From positions 62,001 to 126,000 of the forward strand of contig CAJOFE010000008.1 of NCBI GenBank assembly GCA_905233825.1: a stretch of 64,000 bases of DNA, given 5' to 3'. Below the pieces are notes generated by a model that had not been told where the DNA came from, did not search any database, and was given only the letters and a program-made list of their open reading frames with translations. Positions within the stretch are counted from its first letter, which is position 1. Each line of letters opens with the position of its first letter. The position numbers and the translations under genes were made by a program. Source of the stretch: an uncultured Prevotella sp. (lineage in GTDB: Bacteria > Bacteroidota > Bacteroidia > Bacteroidales > Bacteroidaceae). Positions 22,447 to 30,726 of the stretch are shown here, piece by piece.

Positions 22447-23679
22447 TTATTTGTTGTTGTTCCTGAATTCCTGAAGTGCTGCGGCTGCATCAACCCTTTC
22501 GCCGTTCTTGAAGGCAACGATGAATGCCTGTGGGAACTTGTCGAGCACGCTTCGGCGCAGTCGGCTGATTTCATTGTAGTCGGCAGATGAGCCGATGGTA
22601 TATTTCCACAGACCTCCCTCTTTGTAATATTCTATGCCCGTCAGGCCTTTCAGTTGTCGGTCGTTAGATCTCAGTTCCGTCGAGCTGGCCAGCAGCTGTA
22701 CCTTGAAGATGGGAACGGTAGCCCCGTCTGCAGCCTCACCTCCTGCAACTCCTCCCTGTGAGGGCGGTGAGGTGATGGTATCGTTATTTGTTTGAGGAGT
22801 TCTTTCTTCTTTCTCTTCAGGCAAGGGTTGGGCTTGCGGGTTGGGCTGTGGCGTCTGTTGAGGAGGCTGAGCCGTCTGTGAGTATTTGTTCTTATAAGCC
22901 ACGAAAGCCTGGTAAATACCACGGCCCATCGCATCCACGTTAGTGGACTTGGTAAGGTAGGAGGCTTCTGAGGCTGTGGTGATGTAGCCCAGTTCGATGA
23001 GGCAGGCAGGCATCGACGTTTCTCTCAATACGAGGAAGGCATCCTGTTTCACGCCTTTGTTGGGACGGCTGGCTGTGGAGCATACATTACGCTGGATGAG
23101 TTGTGCCAGCTCTACGCTCTGTGCCATGTTCGTCTCGTTTACTATGTCGAAGATAATGTAGCTCTCGGGCACGCGAGGGTCGAAACCGGCATAGTGCTGT
23201 TTGTAGTCGCTCTCAATGAGCACCACCTCGTTCTCGCGCATGGCGGCGCTCAACTTCTCGTCGCTGCGACGTAGGCCCATGGTGTAGGTCTCCATGCCCG
23301 TAACAGGTTTCTTGCTGGCTACCGAGTTGGTATGGATGGAGATAAATACGTCGGCCTTGTTCCTGTTGGCAATGTCCGCACGTTCATGCAGGGGGATGAA
23401 GACATCGGTCTTACGGGTATAGATGACCTTTACGTCAGGACAGTTCCTTTCCACGTATTTGCCGAAGGCCAGTGCCACGGCCAGATTGATGTTCTTCTCT
23501 TTGGCACCGTTGGCACAGGCACCGCCGTCCTTGCCACCGTGACCGGCGTCGATGACCAGCGTGAACTTATGCGCGGTTGCACCGCTAACGAATAGTGCAT
23601 AGTGCATAGTGAATAGTGCCAACAGCACCTTCACCATCAACGTCGCTCTCACTCCAGTTCGTTTGTTCTTTATGCTCAT
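22447..23679 (-). CDS. N-acetylmuramoyl-L-alanine amidase with SPOR domain
   Basis: A 410-residue AmiC-type Zn amidase that cleaves septal peptidoglycan. Zn motifs VIDAGHGGKDGGA and SIHTNS and the catalytic region IELGYITTASEASYL are present in the Amidase_3 domain (about 35-260). A Pro/Gln-rich linker (about 265-320) leads to a C-terminal SPOR domain (about 325-410) that binds denuded glycan. The signal-peptide core TMHYALFVSG is encoded by an ATAGTGC oligomer repeat, and the linker contains SPPSQGGVAGGEA encoded by a GC-rich palindromic element. Both keep the frame. Confidence 0.9.
   Translation of the reverse strand: MSIKNKRTGVRATLMVKVLLALFTMHYALFVSGATAHKFTLVIDAGHGGKDGGACANGAKEKNINLAVALAFGKYVERNCPDVKVIYTRKTDVFIPLHERADIANRNKADVFISIHTNSVASKKPVTGMETYTMGLRRSDEKLSAAMRENEVVLIESDYKQHYAGFDPRVPESYIIFDIVNETNMAQSVELAQLIQRNVCSTASRPNKGVKQDAFLVLRETSMPACLIELGYITTASEASYLTKSTNVDAMGRGIYQAFVAYKNKYSQTAQPPQQTPQPNPQAQPLPEEKEERTPQTNNDTITSPPSQGGVAGGEAADGATVPIFKVQLLASSTELRSNDRQLKGLTGIEYYKEGGLWKYTIGSSADYNEISRLRRSVLDKFPQAFIVAFKNGERVDAAAALQEFRNNNK
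22733..22774. repeat. GC-rich palindromic element inside amidase linker
   Basis: CTCACCTCCTGCAACTCCTC followed by CCTGTGAGGGCGGTGAGGTG is an inverted repeat of the same family as the elements in mutY and clpA. On the coding strand it gives SPPSQGGVAGG within the linker between catalytic and SPOR domains. Confidence 0.7.
23587..23618. repeat. ATAGTGC oligomer repeat inside amidase signal peptide
   Basis: GAATAGTGCATAGTGC followed by ATAGTGAATAGTGCC is a run of four heptamer-like units. Read on the minus strand it encodes part of the hydrophobic core of the amidase signal peptide. The same heptamer type occurs at the folB border near 24130-24160. Confidence 0.65.
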
Positions 23680-23689
23680 ATTCTTTTTT

Positions 23690-23751
23690 ACTCCTTACTC
23701 CTTTTACTCCTTTCTCCCTTCTCCCTCTGGAGAGGGGCTAGGGGAGTGGCT
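23690..23751. repeat. ACTCCTT oligomers plus GC-rich palindromic element at folB 3' end
   Basis: TACTCCTTACTCCTTTTACT oligomers are followed by CTCCCTCTGGAGAGGGGCTAG and GGGAGTGG (23719-23751). The folB stop codon TAG (23740-23738) lies within the palindromic element, so the repeat supplies the C-terminal residues PLP and the stop. Confidence 0.65.
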
Positions 23752-24124
23752 TCTCCTTCCTCCTCACTTCCACCTCTACGCTGGCACCGTCGCAGTCAGC
23801 TCCCATCGGAGGGTTCAGCTTGGTCAGCTTCAGGCTGATGGCTGTGGCCTGAGGGAAGTGCTTGAAGATGGCTTTGCAGATACGTCCAGCCACGTGCTCC
23901 AGCAGCTTCGATGGCGTTTTCATCTCCTCTCTCACCACCTGGCACGCCTCGGCATAGTTCAGCGTATCGGCTACATCGTCCGTCTCCATGGCCTTCCATA
24001 TATTATAATGTATATGCAGGCTAACCAGAAAGTCGGCTCCCACCTTCTGCTCCTGCGCCATCACCCCGTGGAAGGCGTGTATGCGCAGGCGGTCGATGCT
24101 GATGATACTATTCTGCAGCGTCAT
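23738..24124 (-). CDS. folB: Dihydroneopterin aldolase
   Basis: About 128 residues; converts 7,8-dihydroneopterin to 6-hydroxymethyl-7,8-dihydropterin in folate synthesis. Family motifs: IDRLRIHAFHGVMAQEQKVGADF at the N-terminus, LNYAEACQVV with the conserved Tyr, KLLEHVAGRIC with the conserved Glu, and LKLTKLNPPMGADCDGASVEV. I start at 24124 (MTLQNSIISI); an ATG four codons upstream lies in repeat sequence. The tail RRKEKPLP and the stop come from a repeat element. It lies between the RNR-domain gene and the amidase gene on one strand. Confidence 0.9.
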   Translation of the reverse strand: MTLQNSIISIDRLRIHAFHGVMAQEQKVGADFLVSLHIHYNIWKAMETDDVADTLNYAEACQVVREEMKTPSKLLEHVAGRICKAIFKHFPQATAISLKLTKLNPPMGADCDGASVEVEVRRKEKPLP

Positions 24125-24165
24125 TTCACCATTCACTCTTCACTAATCACTATTCACTATCTCAT
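24122..24165. repeat. ATTCACT oligomer tract between folB and upstream gene
   Basis: CATTTCACCATTCACTCTTC, ACTAATCACTATTCACTATC and similar units fill the gap and encode the final residues (EIVNSD) of the preceding gene. This is the same class of tract as 23587-23618. Confidence 0.6.
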
Positions 24166-24709
24166 TAGCTGTGTCGACTTGTCCGGGCAGGTATTTCTTC
24201 AGAGCCCTCTCCACGCCGTTCTTCCAGGTGTTGATGCTCTCGTCCTTCAGCTGCAGCGAGGCCACCAGCTTAATGACGTGCTCTATGGGCATGCCATAGC
24301 GCAGCACACCGGAGATCAGCTTGGCGTAGTTCCAGTATTCGGGATTGAACTTCTCGCTGATACCCTCCACGGTAATCTTGTAGCCGCGTGTGTTCTCAAA
24401 CTGGAAGTCATAGCGTTTCGAACCGTCAGCATTTACCTGCTTGATGATCTTTCCCTTACTCACCGACTTGGGTAGCATGATGCCTTCCTCCTCGTCCTGC
24501 AGGCCGGTGAAGATCTCGTAGGGATAGCCGTCGAGCAGTCCTACCAGGGCCACCCACTTCTCTTTATTGTTCTGAAAGCGTACCACGTCGCACTCCAGCA
24601 CTTGCGGTCTTACCTCCACCACCTGTGGTCGGGGCATGGGAGCCTGCTGAACGGCCGCTTCGTTTTCCTGCACGTTTTCTTCGTTTTTGTTTGCCATTTG
24701 CTTGTCCAT
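24143..24709 (-). CDS. Stand-alone C-terminal domain of class II ribonucleotide reductase
   Basis: 188 residues. From about residue 35 (VLECDVVRFQNNKEKWVALV) to 175 (INTWKNGVERALKKYLPG) it closely follows, from memory, the last ~140 residues of the Bacteroidetes adenosylcobalamin-dependent ribonucleotide reductase (NrdJ), including GLLDGYPYEIFTG, LPKSVSKGKIIK and YWNYAKLISGVLRYGMPIEHV. The catalytic barrel is absent and the upstream 115 bp have no room for it. The N-terminal 30 residues are acidic and Gln-rich. It may be a regulatory or partner subunit, or a relic that is still intact. An ATG at 24697 is an alternative start. Confidence 0.65.
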   Translation of the reverse strand: MDKQMANKNEENVQENEAAVQQAPMPRPQVVEVRPQVLECDVVRFQNNKEKWVALVGLLDGYPYEIFTGLQDEEEGIMLPKSVSKGKIIKQVNADGSKRYDFQFENTRGYKITVEGISEKFNPEYWNYAKLISGVLRYGMPIEHVIKLVASLQLKDESINTWKNGVERALKKYLPGQVDTANEIVNSD

Positions 24710-24737
24710 CTGTTGGGTCTCTTTAGTAATTCCGTTG

Positions 24738-24797
24738 CAAAATTAATAAAAAAGTAGCAGTTTGAGGTAGTGGAATGGATTTTTTTTCGTAATTTTG
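24738..24797. promoter_or_regulatory. Divergent promoter region, RNR-domain gene / M6 protease gene
   Basis: TAATTTTG occurs on the minus strand at 24745-24738 and on the plus strand at 24790-24797, both fitting the TAnnTTTG -7 box for the two diverging genes. A TTTG at 24761-24764 could be the plus-strand -33 element but the gap of 25 bp is long. Confidence 0.5.
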
Positions 24798-24824
24798 CAC
24801 ACAATTATGTAAAAAACAACACTT

Positions 24825-27014
24825 ATGAGGAGATTACTGACTGTGTTATCGCTTCTGCTGATAACATTAAGCACAATGGCTGTTCCTGCCAAGAAAGGCA
24901 TCTGGAAGAGCCTTCCATTAAACGGAGCAATAGTAAGGGCTCAGCTCGTGGGCGATGAGCACGTTCATTATTGGCAGACCGAGGACGGGCTACAACTGGC
25001 CGAGCAGGACGGACTATTCGTCGCGGCCGATGTAGAAAAGATGCGTAAGTCGGCCAGCGAGCGTCGTGCCAAGCTTGCCAAGAGCCAGCTGGCTCGTATG
25101 AAGCGTAAGGGTATAGGCGATTTCATGCACTACACGGGCAAGAAGAAGGGACTCATCATCCTGGTGGAGTTTGCCAATATGCAGTTCAAACCCGAGAACG
25201 ATTCGCTGCGCTACACGCGCATCTGCAATGAGGAGGGCTACAACGAAGGTAGCTTCCGTGGTTCGGTATATGACTATTTCCGTGACCAGAGCTATGGCGA
25301 GTTTGAACTGACCTTCGACGTGATGGGCCCTGTGCAGATGGACTCTACCTATCAGTACTACGGACATGATATTAACCCTGCCGAGGGTGGCAGCGATGCC
25401 CATCCGGGAGAGATGACGGCGAAGGCTTGCATGGCAGTGGCCGACCTGGTGGATTTCAGTGATTATGACTGGGATGGTGACGGCTATGTGGATCAGGTGA
25501 TGTGTATCTATGCCGGCAATGGACAGGCCACCAGTGGCGGGACGGATACCATCTGGCCCCATGAGTGGGAATTGGAGGAGAGCGACTACGGGCATGTACT
25601 CGAACTGGACGGTGTGAAAATCAATACCTATGCCTGTGCCAACGAGCGGGAAGGTAATCGCATCTCGGGCATCGGTACCATCTGCCATGAGTTTTCCCAT
25701 TGCTTAGGCTTGCCTGACATGTACGACATAAACTATGGAGGTAACTTCGGCATGGGCGAGTGGTCGCTCATGGATGGGGGCAGCTACAACGGCAACGGCT
25801 TCTGCCCTGCCGGCTATAGCAGCTTCGACAAATATACCTGTGGCTGGGTGAAGCCTGTGGAACTGGTTCACAACGAGCGTATTGACAGCATGAAACCCTT
25901 GGCGCAGAGTCCCGAGGTATATATGATTCGCAACGACGGTTACGACGATGAGTATTACCTGCTTGAGAACCGTCAGCGCATAGGCTGGGATGCAGAGCTG
26001 CCAGGTAGTGGCATGCTCATCATCCATGTGGATTTCGACCGTGAGATATGGAAATATAATTTGGTGAATACCAACTACAATGGCGGGGGAGGCTTTCCTG
26101 CTAACGACCATCAGCGCTGCACCATCTTCCATGCCAGCAATTCTGCTAGTAGTGGCTATTGGCATGACGGTTCTGCCGATCCCTATCCTTATCAGGGAAA
26201 CGACTCGCTGACCAACACTTCGGCTCCTGCTGCCAAGCTCTACAACGACAATATCGATGGCAGTCGGTTGATGAACAAAGGCATCATGGAGATTGCCCGC
26301 AACGGCAACAAGACCGTATCCTTCCGCTTCCGCAATTCGGCAGAAGAGATATACCTGCCTGCAGGCACCATCTTCTATGAATCGTTCAACCAGTGCAATG
26401 GCACGGGTGGTAATGACGGTACGTGGAACGCCATGATGGCTTCCAGCAACTTGGTGACTGACAACGACGACTGGATTGTGCAGAAGCCCTACGGAGGCTA
26501 CCGTTGTGCACGCTTTGGCAACGGCAGCACAGTAGGCAAGGCCACCACACCAGTGATTAATCTGGAGACCAATCGTGCTGAGCTGACTTTCCGTGCTGCT
26601 GGTTGGAACAAGGACGGCACCACGCTCACGCTGAGTGTGGAGGGCGAAGGAGAGGTGGAGCCTGCCACCGTGACGATGGAGAACTTCGTATGGAATGATT
26701 ATAAGGTGACGCTGAAAGGCACTGGTGAGCTGCGAGTGACATTCTCGCCCGAGAAGCGCTTCCTGCTCGACGAGGTGTTGGTAGTGGCCCTGTCGTCAGA
26801 TACTACCACTGTGGTTAATCCTGACACTACCGTAGTCAATCCCGACACGACTGTCATCTCAGCAATCATCACTCCACCATCCACCATCCACCGTCAGAAC
26901 GGCTATTATACCATCGACGGGCGTTATGCAGGCGCTTCTCTCGAGGCATTGCCATACGGCATGTATATCTTATATTCAACAGAAGACCGCAAAGGACGGA
27001 AAATCGTGAAATGA
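24825..27014 (+). CDS. Secreted M6-family metalloprotease
   Basis: A 729-residue protein with signal peptide (LLLITLSTMAVPA). The M6 catalytic domain (about 95-440) contains HEFSHCLGLPD, with H288, E289 and H292 as zinc site and general base. VEFANMQFK and DYDWDGDGYVDQVMCIYAG, a calcium-site-like stretch, precede it. A beta-sandwich region (about 510-650) and a repeated DTTVVNPDTTVVNPDTTV linker lead to a T9SS-like C-terminus (YYTIDGRYAG...LPYGMYILYS...KGRKIVK). Likely exported by type IX secretion. It overlaps the nitroreductase gene by ATGA. Confidence 0.85.
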   Translation: MRRLLTVLSLLLITLSTMAVPAKKGIWKSLPLNGAIVRAQLVGDEHVHYWQTEDGLQLAEQDGLFVAADVEKMRKSASERRAKLAKSQLARMKRKGIGDFMHYTGKKKGLIILVEFANMQFKPENDSLRYTRICNEEGYNEGSFRGSVYDYFRDQSYGEFELTFDVMGPVQMDSTYQYYGHDINPAEGGSDAHPGEMTAKACMAVADLVDFSDYDWDGDGYVDQVMCIYAGNGQATSGGTDTIWPHEWELEESDYGHVLELDGVKINTYACANEREGNRISGIGTICHEFSHCLGLPDMYDINYGGNFGMGEWSLMDGGSYNGNGFCPAGYSSFDKYTCGWVKPVELVHNERIDSMKPLAQSPEVYMIRNDGYDDEYYLLENRQRIGWDAELPGSGMLIIHVDFDREIWKYNLVNTNYNGGGGFPANDHQRCTIFHASNSASSGYWHDGSADPYPYQGNDSLTNTSAPAAKLYNDNIDGSRLMNKGIMEIARNGNKTVSFRFRNSAEEIYLPAGTIFYESFNQCNGTGGNDGTWNAMMASSNLVTDNDDWIVQKPYGGYRCARFGNGSTVGKATTPVINLETNRAELTFRAAGWNKDGTTLTLSVEGEGEVEPATVTMENFVWNDYKVTLKGTGELRVTFSPEKRFLLDEVLVVALSSDTTTVVNPDTTVVNPDTTVISAIITPPSTIHRQNGYYTIDGRYAGASLEALPYGMYILYSTEDRKGRKIVK

Positions 27015-27748
27015 AAAACCTACTGACACGTCGCACCATTCGGCGATATAGCAGCGAGCCTGTAGATGAAGGACTGCTGGGACGCCTGATGGATCAGGCC
27101 AAGCGCACGCAGACCATGGGCAACCTGCAGCTCTACTCGGTAGTGGTCACTCGCTCTGAGGACATCAAGAAACAGCTGGCACCTGCCCACTTCAACCAGC
27201 CTATGGTTACTGAGGCTCCTGTGGTGCTGACCATCTGTGCCGACTTCAACCGTACCAGCCAATGGGCTCGCTGTCGTCAGGCCGAGCCTGGCTACGACAA
27301 TTTCCTGTCGTTCGTGAATGCTGCTACCGATGCATTGCTCTACACCCAGACCCTCTGCTGCCTGATGGATGAACGGGGACTGGGCTACTGCTATCTGGGT
27401 ACTACGCTCTATCAGCCCCAGCAGATCATCGACATTCTGCATCTGCCCCAGTTGGTGATGCCTGTGGCTACGCTTACTGTGGGTTGGCCTGCTGAGCAGC
27501 CGACGCAATCGGAGCGCCTGCCTCTGGCATCGTTCATCCATAGCGATACCTATCAGGACTACACACCCTCTGCCATAGACCATCACTATAGCTACAAAGA
27601 GAGCCTGCCCGAGAACCAGCGCTTTGTCGAAGAGAACCACAAAGAGACGCTGGCGCAGGTATTCACCGATGTCCGTTACACCAAGAAAGACAACGAGGCT
27701 ATGAGCGACGGCCTGCTTGAAGCACTCCGTCACCAGGGCTTCCTCTAA
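27011..27748 (+). CDS. Nitroreductase-family FMN oxidoreductase
   Basis: A 245-residue NAD(P)H-dependent flavin oxidoreductase resembling NfsA-type nitroreductases. RRTIRRYSSEPVDEGLLGRLMDQAKR is the family N-terminus that binds FMN phosphate, and GLGYCYLGTTLYQPQQIIDIL and PVATLTVGWPAE are typical of the core. Cytoplasmic, no signal peptide. It is translationally coupled (4-nt overlap) to a secreted protease, an unexpected pairing with no evident functional link. Physiological substrate unknown. Confidence 0.85.
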   Translation: MKNLLTRRTIRRYSSEPVDEGLLGRLMDQAKRTQTMGNLQLYSVVVTRSEDIKKQLAPAHFNQPMVTEAPVVLTICADFNRTSQWARCRQAEPGYDNFLSFVNAATDALLYTQTLCCLMDERGLGYCYLGTTLYQPQQIIDILHLPQLVMPVATLTVGWPAEQPTQSERLPLASFIHSDTYQDYTPSAIDHHYSYKESLPENQRFVEENHKETLAQVFTDVRYTKKDNEAMSDGLLEALRHQGFL

Positions 27749-27803
27749 CTCACCTCCATTACTCCTTACTCCTTACTCCCTTACTCCTTACTCCTAAATC
27801 ACT
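27749..27803. repeat. ACTCCTT oligomer tract upstream of murF-alr
   Basis: CCATTACTCCTTACTCCTTA followed by CTCCCTTACTCCTTACTCC consists of TTACTCC heptamers and makes up the whole spacer before the murF-alr ATG. Comparable runs occur at 23690-23718. Confidence 0.65.
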
Positions 27804-30302
27804 ATGACATACAGCATTGAAAAGATAACCACCCTCATTGGCGCACGCCGCTATGGCGATGCCGAGGCTACCATAGGCTGGCTGCTCACCGACAGCCGCT
27901 CGCTCTGTTTCCCTGAGCAGACCCTTTTCTTCGCCATTCGCACCCAGCGTAACGACGGACATAAGTACATCCCGGAACTCTATCGTCGTGGCCTAAGGAA
28001 CTTTGTGGTATCTGTGTCCCCTGACATAGGGGGCTTTGAGGGAGCCAACTTCCTCGTCGTCCCTTCGCCCTTGGCAGCTCTGCAACGGTTGGCTGAGCGC
28101 CATCGCGACGAGTTCAACATCCCTGTGGTGGGCATCACGGGCTCTAACGGTAAGACGTGGGTTAAGGAGTGGCTCTATCAGATACTGATGCCCTCGATGA
28201 AGGTGACGCGCTCGCCTCGTAGCTACAACTCGCAGATTGGTGTGCCCCTCAGCGTATGGCTGCTCAACGAGCAGTCGAAAGTGGCCCTCTTCGAGGCAGG
28301 CATCAGTCAGCCGGGCGAGATGTTGGCCCTGCACGACATCATCCAGCCCACCATCGGCGTGTTCACCTCCCTGGGTGTTGCCCATCAGGAGAATTTCCGT
28401 TCGATGGACGAGAAATGTATGGAAAAACTGCAGTTGTTCCACGATGCCGAGGTCATCATCTATCCCTCCGACGATGATACCGTCAGCCGTTGCATCCGTC
28501 GCTCCGGTTTCCAGGGCGAGCGCATAGGCTGGAGCCGCTTCAGCGAGAAAGCCCCGATGTATGTGAATGTGGAGGGGCACCATGTGTCCTATATATATAA
28601 AGGTGTGGAGGGCAGCTACGAGATACCTTTCTTTGACGAGGCCTCCATTGAGAACTCCATCACCTGTGCTGCTACGGCCCTCTACTTAGGGCTGACACCT
28701 GACGAGCTGGCTGAGCGTATGCCCCGTCTGGAGCCCATTGCCATGCGCTTGGAAGTGAAAGAGGGCCAGCGCGGACTGACGCTCATCAACGACTCCTACA
28801 ACAGCGACCTGCAGTCGCTCGACATCGCCCTCGACTTCATGAACCGCCGCGAGCAGCCAACGGCCAACGGCCAGAAGCTAAACGGCCAGAAGACACTCAT
28901 CCTCAGCGACATCTTCCAGAGTGGCGAGACCCCAGCCGATCTCTACACCCAGGTGTCTGACTTGGTACAGAAACGAGGCATCGACCGCTTCATAGGCATC
29001 GGCCCTGAACTGTCGGCACAGGCCGAGAAGATAGGGGTGGGGCAGAAGTGGTTCTTCCCCAACGTCAATCAGTTCCTGCAGAGTGCCGTCTTCCGTGACT
29101 TGCACGATGAGGTAGTGCTGCTCAAGGGTGCTCGTGCCTTCGGCTTCGAGCGCATCAGCGACCTCTTGGAACAGAAAGTGCACGAGACCATCCTCGAGGT
29201 CGATCTCAACGCTGTCGTCGCCAATCTCAACTACTTCCGCTCGTTCCTCAAGCCCGAGACGAAGATGGTGTGCATGATCAAGGCCGACGCCTATGGGGCT
29301 GGAGCCGTAGAGATTGCCAAGACATTGCAGGACCACCGTGTCGATTACCTCGCTGTGGCAACTGCCGACGAGGGTGCCGAGCTGCGCCGTGCCGGCATCA
29401 CGCAGAACATCATCGTCATGAATCCCGAGATGTCCTCGTTCAAGACCCTCTTCGACTACGACCTCGAGCCCGAGGTCTATTCCTTCCGTCTGATGGACGC
29501 CCTCATCCATGCTGCCCGTCAGCAGGGCATCACCGGCTGGCCCGTGCATATCAAGCTCGACACAGGCATGCACCGTTTAGGCTTCAATGTACGACCCGCC
29601 TCTGAGCTCGAGGAGCTTATCGACCGCCTCAAGCACCAGTCGGCCATCATTCCACGTTCTGTCTTCACTCATTTCGTGGGTAGCGACAGCGACGACTTCG
29701 ACAATTTCTCTGCCACCCAGTTCCGTTTGTTCGACGAAGCCAGTCAGAAATTGCAGGCCGCCTTCTCCCACAAGATACTCCGTCACATCGACAACTCTGC
29801 CGGCATCGAGCACTTCCCCGAGCGCCAGCTCGACATGTGCCGCCTCGGCATCGGGCTGTATGGCGTGGAGCCGTATAAAGCCCCCTCCTGGGGGAGGCAG
29901 GAGGGGCCCCTTTGTTGCGTTAGCACATTGAAGACCACCATCCTGCAAATCCGCAACGTGCCGAAGGAAGAGACGGTGGGCTACAGCCGTAAGGGCAAGC
30001 TGACACGCGATAGCCGCATCGCAGCCATCCCCATCGGCTATGCCGACGGCCTTGACCGTCACTTGGGTAACCGTCACGGCTATTGCATCGTCAATGGCCA
30101 GCGGGCAGAATACGTGGGTAACATTTGTATGGATGTGGCACTCATCGATGTCACAGATATCCCCTGCAACGAAGGCGACCAGGTGGAGATTTTCGGACGT
30201 AACCTGCCCGTCACCACCCTCAGCGATATCCTCCAGACCATCCCCTACGAGGTGCTCACCAGCGTCAGCAACCGCGTGAAGCGCATCTACTTCCAGGACT
30301 GA
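27804..30302 (+). CDS. murF-alr: Bifunctional MurF ligase / alanine racemase
   Basis: An 832-residue fusion typical of Bacteroidetes. The N-terminal MurF half (about 1-450) joins D-Ala-D-Ala to UDP-MurNAc-tripeptide; it carries GITGSNGKTWVKEW for ATP binding. The C-terminal alanine racemase half (about 460-832) supplies D-Ala; the PLP lysine lies in CMIKADAYGAG and the second catalytic Tyr in VGYSRKGKL. A GC-rich palindromic element encodes about 12 residues (KAPSWGRQEGPL) between GLYGVEPY and VSTLKTTILQIR, a surface loop of the racemase. A short duplication (ANGQKLNGQK) lies near residue 355. Confidence 0.93.
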   Translation: MTYSIEKITTLIGARRYGDAEATIGWLLTDSRSLCFPEQTLFFAIRTQRNDGHKYIPELYRRGLRNFVVSVSPDIGGFEGANFLVVPSPLAALQRLAERHRDEFNIPVVGITGSNGKTWVKEWLYQILMPSMKVTRSPRSYNSQIGVPLSVWLLNEQSKVALFEAGISQPGEMLALHDIIQPTIGVFTSLGVAHQENFRSMDEKCMEKLQLFHDAEVIIYPSDDDTVSRCIRRSGFQGERIGWSRFSEKAPMYVNVEGHHVSYIYKGVEGSYEIPFFDEASIENSITCAATALYLGLTPDELAERMPRLEPIAMRLEVKEGQRGLTLINDSYNSDLQSLDIALDFMNRREQPTANGQKLNGQKTLILSDIFQSGETPADLYTQVSDLVQKRGIDRFIGIGPELSAQAEKIGVGQKWFFPNVNQFLQSAVFRDLHDEVVLLKGARAFGFERISDLLEQKVHETILEVDLNAVVANLNYFRSFLKPETKMVCMIKADAYGAGAVEIAKTLQDHRVDYLAVATADEGAELRRAGITQNIIVMNPEMSSFKTLFDYDLEPEVYSFRLMDALIHAARQQGITGWPVHIKLDTGMHRLGFNVRPASELEELIDRLKHQSAIIPRSVFTHFVGSDSDDFDNFSATQFRLFDEASQKLQAAFSHKILRHIDNSAGIEHFPERQLDMCRLGIGLYGVEPYKAPSWGRQEGPLCCVSTLKTTILQIRNVPKEETVGYSRKGKLTRDSRIAAIPIGYADGLDRHLGNRHGYCIVNGQRAEYVGNICMDVALIDVTDIPCNEGDQVEIFGRNLPVTTLSDILQTIPYEVLTSVSNRVKRIYFQD
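29877..29912. repeat. GC-rich palindromic element inside alr
   Basis: GCCCCCTCCTGGGGGAGGCA followed by GGAGGGGCCCC forms nested hairpins of the same family as the other in-frame copies. It encodes APSWGRQEGPL in a loop of the alanine racemase half. Confidence 0.8.
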
Positions 30303-30591
30303 CAGAATTTTTCTGTTTTTTGTTGCATTTTTGTGTTTTTCTGTCTCCTTTTGCTCGGAAAAGACTCAATTTGGTGGTGAAAACGAGGCATTTTTGCTGA
30401 TTTCTGCCCCCAAATGGAGTGTTTTTTTCTCGTTTTTGAAAGTTTTTTTTCAAAAAAATGCGGTTTTAAACGTTAAATTCCTACATATCTGTCACTATTG
30501 TCACCATATCTGCACCTATCTATCTTGTTGTTATACAACTGCTTACATCGAATTGGTGCAGAAGTGCAGATTTTTTATTGAAAAAAAATAA
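30303..30591. other. AT-rich non-coding region between convergent genes
   Basis: About 290 bp of T-rich sequence with homopolymer runs (TTTTTTTC, CAAAAAAATG) and no credible coding frame or RNA gene. It separates murF-alr from the convergent BspA-like gene and leads into the alternating purine-pyrimidine tract. Confidence 0.5.
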
Positions 30592-30620
30592 GTGTGCGCG
30601 CGCATACGCGCGCGTGCATA
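30592..30620. other. 29-nt alternating purine-pyrimidine tract
   Basis: GTGTGCGCGCGCATACGCGC and the following GCGTGCATA alternate purine and pyrimidine without interruption over 29 bases. It is a GC-rich island inside AT-rich DNA and the kind of sequence known to adopt Z-DNA under negative supercoiling, as would arise between two converging transcription units. Confidence 0.7.
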
Positions 30621-30626
30621 ACGTAA

Positions 30627-30711
30627 AAACAGATGCCTTCTTCAGGGCATAAAGAAGGCATCTTTTGGCCCAAGAGAAGGCACCTTCAAGCCCCAAAGAA
30701 GGCATCTGTTT
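30627..30711. terminator. Bidirectional terminator-like repeat array
   Basis: AAACAGATGCCTTCTT (30627-30642) is complementary over 16 bp to AAGAAGGCATCTGTTT (30696-30711) and over 12 bp to AAGAAGGCATCT (30652-30663). A third, imperfect unit AGAGAAGGCACCTT lies between. The closer hairpin is followed by TTTT. The position between two convergent genes suits termination in both directions. Confidence 0.6.
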
Positions 30712-30726
30712 CGTTTTTTATATGTT

